Shown here: positions 30,429 to 42,400 of the stretch, one piece after another
How positions within the stretch are numbered: position 1 is the first letter of the stretch
Layout of the letters: each line of letters begins with the position of its first letter
Assembly (NCBI GenBank): GCA_021234595.1
Contig: CM037853.1
Span: 157,461,659-157,525,658, forward strand
Source: Delia radicum
Taxonomy: Eukaryota; Arthropoda; Insecta; Diptera; Anthomyiidae
Length of the DNA stretch: 64,000 bases
Reading direction: 5' to 3'
Notes under the pieces: generated by a model
The model's database searches: none
Told to the model about the DNA's origin: nothing
Seen by the model: only the letters and a program-made list of their open reading frames with translations
Translations under genes and position numbers: made by a program

Positions 30429-33400
30429 CTTTAAATAATTGTTGTTTGGGTTAGTTGTCGATAATATAATTATCATGATGATGATGATGATGATGTTGAT
30501 GTAATTGTTGGTATTATGTATATAAAATATAAATGAAAATATATTTTTTATTATTAATATTATGCAAAATAATGATTTTAGTCACTTTAGCTTAAAAATT
30601 TTACAGTTTATTTTATTAATATTGAAATTGCATGTTTTTGAATCTCGATATGGTCAAGTTTCTCATGTAAATTAGTGGTTTTATTTACTTTCGCCAAATG
30701 TCTTGTAATATTTCCGTTTTAACCCCAATATACCACATACATTAAATACAAATGTATATCACGGTAGTTAAGTGTTTTTATTTCTTTTAAAAAGTTAAAT
30801 GACTAATAGGAGAAGTTGCCTAAATATCAATGGAATATAAGAAAAGTTTAAGTTGAAGTTAATTTTGTAATTTCAGTTCCATGCTCATAGCCGTGCTTAG
30901 GACATTAACTTTATTTGAAAGCGTTGGATATCCAATTCAAACTTATGTAAATTCTTTCAGACATGACTCTGGAGAGATAGGGGTTTAGTCCGATGACATT
31001 CCAGAAGAAACTGTTTTGCTAAAGTTTTTTTAGATTTTTTTTAATGCGAATAAAAATCTGCCCTTCTGAAATCAGCAGTTTATCATTTTTTACTAAAAAT
31101 TTCTGTTGATTTTAGCAACATATACTGCTATTTTCATTCTACAAAATTTAAGGTAAATATATAGAAAATTTTATTGATAATTAAACAAAATTCAATATAA
31201 CTAAAATGTTGTAAAGTTAACAGGTTTATTTTTGCTGTTCTTATTTTATGAATAATTAGCAAAAATTTTTTGCTATTCTTAGCAGTTTTTTCGGCAATGT
31301 AATTTTTAACTAATTTTTAGAAGCTTTTTTTTTTGCTGTTTTTACAGGTTTATTTCTATGAATGAGTGGCTATTATCGGCTATTATCGTAAATTGCAAAC
31401 CTTTTTAAAACCTGATTAACAGGGACACAAGTTTTGCTTTTTTTAGAATATTTTTTGATCGATTTTGTGTTACTATATGGTAACGATGTGCACATTCGGG
31501 TAAACATATTTCTTTAATATATTATATTGTATTTTTAACTCATTAATGAATGGCACGTCATAGATTCGCTGGATATTTTTCAACCAAACTTTCCAGATAT
31601 AAAGAAGCATTCTTCATTAAGAAATTTTTGTAATTTTTTTTGCCTTAAAGCGAACTCTAGTGAAAATATTGGCAATGATAGTTGAAACTTTGACATCATA
31701 TAAAGCCTAGACGGTTGAAGATATTTTAAAACATAAATTTTGTATGATTTTGTGAAAAAAAAAATATTCAAAATATATGAAAAATTAGTTTTTTAAGTTA
31801 ACCGATTTTTAAATTTTTTTGGTAAAAGATTGTGGTTTTTGACCATTCTCTAAAATTGCCATATGGCAACCCTGACAATATAATTTCTATAAGTTTAGTA
31901 GTATATTAATCAAAACCATAAATTTTTTAAGTTTTGAGTGAAAACGGAATACATTTTGGAATATTTAGACTTTGTGTATTTGAAAAGTTCATTGTTCGAT
32001 AGGTCAGATTTTCTAAAACTATATATACAACCGATGAACTACTAACTTCTAGTAGAGAAGTATATTTTCATATTTTTGCATCAACATAGCAATCAAAAAT
32101 ATTAAAAAGTTCCATCAAAAAATTCAAAAAAATATTATTTTTTCAAATAATTATTTGGCAACTCTGGATAACAAGTTTAAAAAAAATATTCACGATTGTA
32201 GTCAAGATGTTTAATACTTTTATTGTTATTAAATCACTTAATTATCTATATCCAGGAAAAAATATATAGCCTTTTAAAAGAACTGGGTCGAAAAAGGAAC
32301 ACTGTGTTACAAATCAGTTAATACATACATATCACACACCTAGTTAAAAAGTGACTTAACTCAAAAGTTTAAATTTTCGGGTTTATATGTTTAAACTATG
32401 CACAATACACATGTTTATCTATAAAAAAAAAAATTCTGTGTATTTTGTTGTTGTTAACTGTTGCTAAAAAACAGTTATTTCTTTCTTTCTGTTTCAATTG
32501 GTATATGCGTGTATGTGCCAGAAAACGAAACCGCAAAAGTAAAACGAGTTTACAAAATTAGGTGTGCCAGATTCCGATATCGCAATTTTTTTGCTCGTTT
32601 TAAATCGAGCAGTTGTACTTGGTCGAAAGTAAATAGAATGTAGATTTTTTCCTAGAAAGGTTTGTTAAATAATAAAAACAACAATTAGTATTAAAAATTT
32701 GAAATGTTTTTTATTTATTTTAAGTCAAAAAGCAATCTTTTAATAGCTTCTTCAATTTAAAACAAGACTTTTAAAAATCTTAATATTTCATGTATTTTTA
32801 CATAAATCTGTGGCAATGAAATAAAATGCATTTTTTTGAACAAAGTTTTAGTCTAATAATTACAAAAACACTTTGAACTGAGCATGAACAATGTAAATTA
32901 ATTTTTTTTATCATGCACTTAAATAATTTATTATTAACTTTTATTAAAAAACTGTCTTAAAAAAATATTTCTTGAAAATAACACTTTTTTGTGCAAATCG
33001 CAAATTTACTTAAAGTCTTCTTCTTTTATAATGATGTTCGAAAAATCCAGAGTTACCGAAGTTCACAAACTTCAATAAGTCAAGTTTTTTTTTGCATTTT
33101 TTATTTAATAACAACATAACAACAAATTAACAATTACAATGTATATAAAAATAAATAGCAAATATGTTTTTAATTGTTTTGTTAAAAATAAACACATAAA
33201 AACTATTGATTTAGTTGCAAAATTATTGCAATAATTTTATATGGCAGCCCTAGATTTTAATGACATATGTTTTTAAAAACATTTGAATGTCGTGTCAGGG
33301 ATGATAAAGTTGGTACTATAGTACTTTTGTTGTAGTATATGAAAAGTACCATGGTACTCTTATGACCACTTGACTACTTTATTTACAAATTTTTGTTTAT

Positions 33401-36400
33401 GAGAACACTCCCAATAAGACATAAAACTAATAACGAAATTGTTTCCCCATACATTTTGCATGAATAGCAAAAATCCGCTAGACTGCTGACTAAAACTTCG
33501 TCATAAGAGAATTAATTCTATTTTAAGCTAAATCTTTTGGCAAAATTCATTTTAAAAAACAAAACGGAATGTCAAAAAAAAATTTAAATTTCCGATAGAA
33601 AACCCTTGTAAATGGATTACAAAAAAGCAGGTGTCACGAACACTTAAACAACATCGGCTCAGTTTTGTTTTAGATGCTGTTCACAATAAAAGCTTAAAGC
33701 AAATCTATTTTCCCATACAATTTTTACTAAAATTTCCCATACAGAGTATACAGTTTCGCTTTTAGTTTTAGCTGTTGTTGTGCTCTTAAATAAATAATAA
33801 ATAAAATTTCATGACGATTTGGTTTGTTAATTTGTTTAGTACTGTTGGGGATAAAAAGTACTATTTTGAAAATTGAATTCACCATCTCTGTGTTGTGTAT
33901 AAGAAAAAAAAAAAACAGATAAAAGGACGGCGACAAGTTTTGAAAAAAAAACATTACAATTTACTGCATCTTCTTTTTATTTTTTGTTGGCCCACGCAGC
34001 CGTAAATAAACATAACTTAAAACAAAAACACCGTGCATTTTTTGTATATTTTTTTTTGTTTACAGCTTTTTTCCTTTTTGATACAATACAATAGCTGATT
34101 AAAATTACGTTTACAAGCTTTTGACATTTAAAATTTTTTTTTTTCGAACAAAACTTCGAATATACCAAAACGTACGTTTTAAGGAACATCAATTTCTACA
34201 CGATTCGTTTTCAAAAAAGTTTGCTATTTGAAAACGACTCGATATCCAGCACATAGCCGATGGTTGCAAATAATTTTTTCGATTTCTGAAAAATTAAAAA
34301 TTTTGAGTTGAGTCACTTTTGAACTGGGTGTGCGATATGTACTATACTAAAAATAAACCTCATTATCACCGTTATTTTTCGATGTATAACTTTTGTTATA
34401 TATCCCCACTAAATTAGATTCCTAACTTTATATCTCGTATGATACTTGGAAAACTTCTCCTTATTAGTTTAGTTACAAACATTCAAATAAGTACGATAAA
34501 CTCTCACACAAATACGAGTAGTTATAAATTAGTTCAAGTAAAACTTATATAAATTGAAGCATAAATAAAAATGTGTGAAAAGTTAAGGGTTTGTTTAGGA
34601 CACCCAATCCATACAATATACTAAGACAAATATTCGTCTTGACTATGTGTATAAAACTTGACACGGAACGCGGTTTTTGGAAAACAATATTCTTAAAACA
34701 CGTCAATTTTTTGTTTTTGTTACTTTCTTACAATGAAACTAAATATTAAAACTTCCTTTATATTCAAATAAAATGACGCATAGAACGTAAAGTTTGTGTT
34801 GTACAGTGGTTCCGTAAAAAATCAGATACCATAACATTATTTCATAGTCAAAATAATCTATACTTTGTTTGCATTTACATAAAAGCTTTGTTCGACGTAA
34901 GTTTCCGCTGGTATCCAATTTCAACATAAAGCGTTTCTATTGTCAAATCTCTGTGTAAATTGATTTGTTCATCGAAAAACCGTGAAAACGACGCCGAACA
35001 GACCTAATATAAAACACATATCAGGCACAAGATAAATTCAGACTTGACGAAATAATTTGATTTTAAAAGTAAACTCAGAAAATAGGCTTATGTTTGTACG
35101 ATTTTTTTTCGAATCCACTGTATATTGTACTTGTATTTAACACGGTTGAATTAGGAGGGTGCTACTATAATAAAACTTACCTATTTGTGATATGCATGCC
35201 ACCATTTGTGTGCTGTTGGTGTTGCTGTTGTTTACTATTACCGCCATCATCAAAGAAACCCTCATAGAGAACAAAGTTATTAGCTTGTGGTATGGTACGA
35301 GTTAAGCCATAATGTTTTTTCAAGAAACCCAATAACTTCTCTGATGGCCTATCCACTGAACATTTAACAGGTGTCCAATTTTCATCAGCCAACATCGTTT
35401 CAAAAAGATCTTTGCCTAAGCCGGCTCTTTGGCGTGATTCATGAATGTAGAAATCCAAAATAGATGGAGCATTTTCGACTTTGCGAGTTTGTCCTGATTC
35501 ATCGAAGAGATATAAATCTTTGGTGCCCACTTTAAGCAAACCAATAACAGAACCACTAAAACGACATGGGGGAAGTAAAAAAAAGTATGAGTAGGGGGAA
35601 ATGTATTTCAATTAAGAAAAGTAATTTGTCATAAGAAAATTTAAACACCCGAGTAAAAACGTTTACATATAATAATTCATTATTTTATAGAAACATATAC
35701 ATATGTTATTGCATGCTATTATATGTAAATAAATATGTTTATGTATGTTTATATATAAAAATTGTTTCCTCTAAGTTTTTTAATACGATGCCACATATGA
35801 CCAATATATAATCGGATATGACGTATACATTTATATGTGGTAAATCTAATTATGTACGAATACATGTATAATTAGATATGACACAAATCAAAATTATATA
35901 AAATAACAAAGTAGAGTTTAAACATATAGCAATGCTGAACATATCATGGGAAAACACTTATAAAATTTCCATAGATTACACCACAGCATCATTTAGTTTG
36001 ACACAAGTAATTTTATTTTTTATTTGTTTTAAATTGAAGATGTAGTGGACCAAAATTTTTTAAACATATACACAAAAATATTATCAGCAATACTAAACTT
36101 TTAAGCCCAATTTTGTACAAAAATTAAAAAAAAAATACGGTTAGCAAACTAAAACTGCGGTATTCATGAGCAATAGTCAGACACTGAATATCCACTGAAT
36201 AAGGATTTCTTATTCATAACACCCTTTATTAAACGAAGTACTCATCTTATGAATAACTGCTGGCATTTTGACAACAGCTGTTAATATTAGAGATTTTTTT
36301 TTAATTAATGTAACATCTTTTTTTATTTTGATTTCAGTTATAAAGGGTGTTAGAGGAACAGGTTACAGGTATAGAACACTTTTTTAATTGGCGGCCTAAC

Positions 36401-39400
36401 TTGTCAGCTGTCAAGTGATTTATGTTTAGTTTGGTTTGGCATTTCAACATGAATAGACTGACGCCTGAACAAGGCTCCCAAATTGTGCAAATTTATTTTG
36501 AAAATCATGGTTGTGTTCGAAATACGTATCGCGCACTACTTCCATTTTACGGTCAATATAATCGCCCATCAAAGCAATTAATTCGATTAACTATGGAACG
36601 TTTTCGCACCACGTTTACTCTAAATGAAAATATGAATCCACAGAGACGTCGTACAGTGCGTACAGAAGAAGTCATTGCTGCTGTAGAGCGTAGCGTAGAG
36701 GAAGACCCCAATCAGTCTATCCGCCATCGGTCAAAACGTTACAGTCAATGGTGACCGCTATGATTACTGACTTTTTCGGAGCTGTGGTTTCAACAAGACG
36801 GCGCAACATGTCACACAGCTCTTGTCACAATTGATTTATTGAAGGAAATGTTTGGTAACCGCATAGTTTCACGTTTCGCACCCGTGAATATAACGCCAAT
36901 CGATTTACCGCCGCTGGACTATTTTCTGTGGGGATATGTGAAGTCGCTAGTCTACGCCGATAAGCCCGACACGATTGACCACTTGGAGGACAAAATTCGC
37001 TGCGTTATTGCCAATATACGGCCACAAATGTTGGAAAAAGTCATCGAAATTTGGACCTACAGATAAGACTACGTCCGAACCAGCCGTGGCGGTCATATGC
37101 CAGAAGTCATATTTAAATGCCAGAAGAATATCTTTCGAATAAAGTAAATTTTATGTCAATTTAAAAAAATCATCTGTGTTTTATTCCATTTCAAAGTTCT
37201 ATGCCTCTATAAAAAACACCCTTTATTATTCTCTTCCATTTATTTTTAATTATTCTATATATTTCAACTTTTTTTTTATGTAATGCTAACTTAACTTAAA
37301 CTTATGAAACTTATGAATACCGCAGTAACTTAAACTTATGAATACTCTCGAATATTCTCGAATTTTTAATTTTTTTCAGAATCCACTAGATAATACGCAT
37401 AGTTTGAGAAAAATGACATAAAATTATGCACTTTCGGACACCCTGATGTGTATTCTTCTTCTTCTTAGCCACTTACTTTCTGTGGAGCATAAACTCAGGG
37501 AAAAAGCTTCATCATATTGATAAAACTGTTTCATAAATGTTTCAATTACTCATCATATTTATGAAGTTTTCATAGATATGATAATGAGCTTCATAAAAAT
37601 GTATGTCATAAGGTTTCATAAATCTTCATCATTTCATAAAAAAGTTTCATAAGCCGTGTGAACAATTTTTTTTTTTGTTTTCCTATCGATTGAAATTAAG
37701 AATTTCCATTTGAAATTTATTTTATTTTAATAGAATTTAAGATTTTCCATTTGAAATTAAAAAAATATAATTTTTAATTTAAATTTTTTATTTAAAATTC
37801 AGAATCTATTAAAAGTGAAAAATTCAACTTAGTTAATGTGTTCTAAATTCTGCATTAAATTAACACAAATATAATTTTTATAAATTTTAGTGGGAATTTT
37901 TAATCCAATTAATCCAATAAATGTTTTTAAATTCAAAATGAAAATTCTTAACTTAATATTATTTTTTCTGAATTTTAGTAAAAATTAATATCAATTGATA
38001 TTTTCTAAATTTTTAATTTAAAAAAGGTTTATGCTGGAATAGGTTTCTTAATATTTTTCGATGGATTTAACGGATATGATAGGACGACCATGCGCTTGTA
38101 TGAGATTGATGTTATTATTTTTTTATTTTTATTAATTAATAATCATATAATTACAAATTATACATTATTACCCTAACCGAGCACTAGCTACTATGGTCTT
38201 CGGCGCGTTGTAGTGGAAACAAACCAGTGATTCTGGTGAGAATCGAACCCACGACCTGCACTGATAAGCCAGCACGCTACCAACCAGCCTACAGGGACGC
38301 TTTGTATGTAATTGTATATATTTTCACACAATCATAAACAAAAATGTAACATTTAGTGCAATTTTATCGGAATAAAACTCGTATCTAATTATATTTCGAT
38401 ATATCAGTTTACATACAATCGTATACAATTTATTAGGTCAAAGTCGGGATACAAGCATATCTGGTGTTTATATAATTATATCTATTTGTATCTATTTAGA
38501 TATAAACTAATACAATTAGATAAAAAAAAACTGATAAAATCTAACACAATTCTATCGGGCCATAATTCGGATATTATTATATCAGACATTTATCTTATTG
38601 CATTAGATTAGACCGAAACCCATAAAAGAACACCAAGGAAAAAAACTTTATGAATATGAAGAAAAACTTAATTGATTTTCGTACAATGTAACACTTCATA
38701 AAAATGATAAAATTGTGTCATAAAAGAGAAAATTAATGACAGACTTCTTCCTATTTATGAAACGTTTCATAAATATGATGATGAATTTTCATAACTTTTT
38801 ATGAAGTGTTTAATAATTATTATGAAACATTTCATAAATATGATGCTGCTTCATAAGCATTTATGTTTTATAAATATTTTCTACATCTAATAAAGTTAAA
38901 AACATAAATTCAAGTTAAAAACTTTCATTTGAAATTAAAAAATATAATTTTCTTTTTAAAAAACATCAATAAAAATTTTGAAATTTTATATTATATTAAT
39001 TCTACTTAAAATTAAGAACAACTCAAATAATATTTTATTGATGTTTCAGAATTTTAAATAATTTCTCGTAGATTTAGAGTTTTTAAAAAATTTAATTGCA
39101 AATGATATTTTCTATATTTTTTATCAAAAATAAAAATTTAAATTTATGGTTTCTAAAAATTTAAATTTATGGTTTCCCTAAAAAGGAAACATTTATTTTC
39201 ACAAAATTTATGAATCTTTTTTATGAAATGATGAAGGTCTATGAAACATTTGACATACATTTTTATGAAACTCTTATATATATATATGAAAACTTCATTA
39301 ATGAATAATTGATCACAAGCGATTTATGAAACAATTTCATCAAAATGAAGAAACTTTTTCTCTGAGTGTAGATACAATTATATGGGCGCATATTTTGGAT

Positions 39401-42400
39401 GAAATTTTATAAGATCGCATATCGCGTCATATAGAAATTGATATCACTACATAAAGCTCCATATCAGTTTTTTTTTAAATCGGGCATAGAATTTATTTAA
39501 AGAAGGAGAGCATAAAAAATATAGAAAAGTGTAGCAGAACTATAGTAAAAGTCACAAAAATGTAATTAATTTCATAGTGGAAAAAAGTTTCAGGAAATGG
39601 GACTTGTAGAGAAAATAAATAAAGTAAACTAAACTAAACTAACTGAAGAAAACATGTGTTAACAAATTTTGCACTGCCGTTGCTTTAAAGTTACCCCTAC
39701 TCTTACTCTTAAGGCCTGATAACTTTGGATAGGAGAAAGATATAATAACGCAGTAAAAAGCATGTGATAATTTGAGGTCTTTACTATACAAGTGAACAGA
39801 AAGAAATTAAAAACTATTGTTCCAGGGTTGCCACATAATTAATAAAAATATATATTTTTTTTTTTTTTTAATTTTTATTTTATGGAAAGAAGAACGACGA
39901 ATTTGCTTAAAGACGTTATGTACTTTTTTAGTAAAATTAAAAGATAAGATCAAGAACTTTCTAAACTAAACTTGAAAATCATGAATATACAGAAAATCTC
40001 TCGATATTATTTTTTAATGTGGAAAATTATTTATTTTCTTTCAGCTAACAAAACATTTTAAAAATTGATCGGCAGTTTTGCCATATTACAATTAAAAAAA
40101 AAATACTAAAAACATCAATAATTTAAAAAAATTCTCAAAAAGTGCCAAAATCCGTTAAATCAAATTGTGTATTACACTTCGAAAGATATTTGCTTTACCA
40201 ATAAATAAAAATTAGAATTTCGAAAAAATATTAACTCGTTAAATAATCAAAATTTGAATTTAAACTGCGAATTCCACCGCTAGAGAGCGCATTAAGTGTA
40301 CAAAAACTTCAGAAAAGGCTTATAGAAACACCATTACATCTTTCAAAAAAAATTTCGTCTAAAGATTAAATCGGAATCGATGGGTTCAAGTTTAATATAC
40401 ACAATTTAATAAAAAAAAATTAATAAAGAGCAATTAAATAACAAATTGGTAAAAATAGTAGATTAAAAATTATGATCAGGGACAGAAACTTCATGCTTTA
40501 CTTAGGCACATATAATATGATATGCACATATAATGATATGCATTCAAAATCTTACAATATGCACTAAAAAATAAAAAAATATGCACTTAATTTATGCGAC
40601 CACACTGTACTCTACATGATTTATAAAGAAAATTTTAGTACATAATTTAGAAGATTTACACTTTTTGGCTTTCATTTAAATGCATAAAATTACCATTATT
40701 CCTATGCCTTATAAAATATCTTTAAATGTTTCTCAGAGTAACCTAAAAGGATAAACTGCCTCACCTCGTGGGACACAACTCACAATTGGATTTACTCTAA
40801 AAGTGTACATTTTTATTCAGGTTTTGGACATTTTTACGTTATAATTATGAGTCTACATTCGTTTAAAAAAGACAGTGCAAATGAGAGGCTATTTTAATAC
40901 AAGTTTGATTTGATGATTCCTTTGCACCAAAAATGTTCATTAAGGAGAGATTTAGGAGTGTTCGTTATTGCTAGGTTTCATTGTAGTTATTGTCTTTGGC
41001 GACCGTTTACTATTTATGAAACAACCCCATTGGAAATATTTGCAAAGAAACTGCTATGGCTGCAGGATGGTGAATGTACCCCAGATGCAACCACTCTCAC
41101 ATAACCATAACTTTTTTACACATTTCTAAAACTTTTTGGAAAAACCCTATTGGATTTTTTTTTTCATTGAAGTCAACAGAACATTATACTAAAAGATATA
41201 TTTTTTTAAACACAAAAATGTGTCTGTCTGAGACTACCCGTACAGTAACCCCTTAAACTTGGAAGTATACAACATCATCAAAATCTGTACACATTGACAT
41301 TTAATCTGTTTTATTATCTCTCTTAAATTTGGAGATAATATGGGATGGTGTTTGTGCCCCACTGGCAAAAGCGCCTCTTCTACAATACTACTTTAGTTTG
41401 AAATGTACGCATTTCAAATACAACTAAAACTGTTTCTCTTAATCCAAGTTTGCATATAAAATTTAAGAGAAGACTTAACATGGCTTGAGCAGCTTGGATC
41501 TTGTTTAGTACATATTGCCACCTAAAATGCAAAAGGACGTAACTGTTTTGTAATGATTATTATTGTTTTTTATTAAAGTACAAAAAAAAAAACAATGATA
41601 TCATTAAGTGTGTTCGATTACTTTCCCAGTAAAGTCCAGTAAAAATTACTCAGTAACAAAATTACAGAGAGTAAGACAAATTTACAAAAAAGTAAACGAA
41701 CGGAAAATTTGTAACAATTGGTAAAATATACAAAACAGCTGATTTTAAATAACAAATATTAAAAAAAAATCAACTGGTCATTATGGAAAAAATAAAAGTT
41801 AATTGAAATTGTCGACCAGAAATAATTTAGGATGTTTTTTTAATTTCTTCCATAGTTAATTCTTTAATATTTTGCACTTTGAATCCATAGACAATTAAAA
41901 TTTAATTTAATATTTTTTTTTTTTGTTTACTAAAAATACAAGCATATTTTTTCAATCATATGCTTTTTTCTTCTTACAAATTCTTACTGGCAAAAATTTA
42001 TCCAGTTTTTTTGTCAACAACCTGTCACTTTACTCTCTCTCCTTACTATTTTTTACTGAGTATTTGTGTAAACGAACACCTTCCAGTAAAAACTTTTACA
42101 AATTTTTAAAAATTGTTGTGTTATCGAACACACTTATTATTAGGTTTTAAACCAACGAACATATTGACTAAACATCTGTTAAGTTTTATATGCCAACAAT
42201 TCTTTAGTGTTTTTTTTAATCCATATTTTTTAGTATATATTTATAAACAAAATTTTAAAACAAATTAACTTGAAAATTTAATTAAAATAGTTTATAAGCA
42301 GGAAAATTAATTAACACATTTTTTTCGAAACTCTTAAAAAAAATAAAAAAATGTATTCTCAGACAATTACCCATGGCCATACCATGGTTGCACGATGGCA

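Noticed and set aside
35177..35611. Atat exon 3 as a free-standing 144-codon gene starting MKYISPYSY
   Set aside because: The first codons are intron sequence upstream of a good acceptor; homology starts at the acceptor in the correct phase.
35648..39474. A single 3.8-kb element bounded by CCCGAGTAAAAA and AAATCGGG
   Set aside because: The matching ends are short, and at least two other elements lie between them. Chance cannot be excluded.
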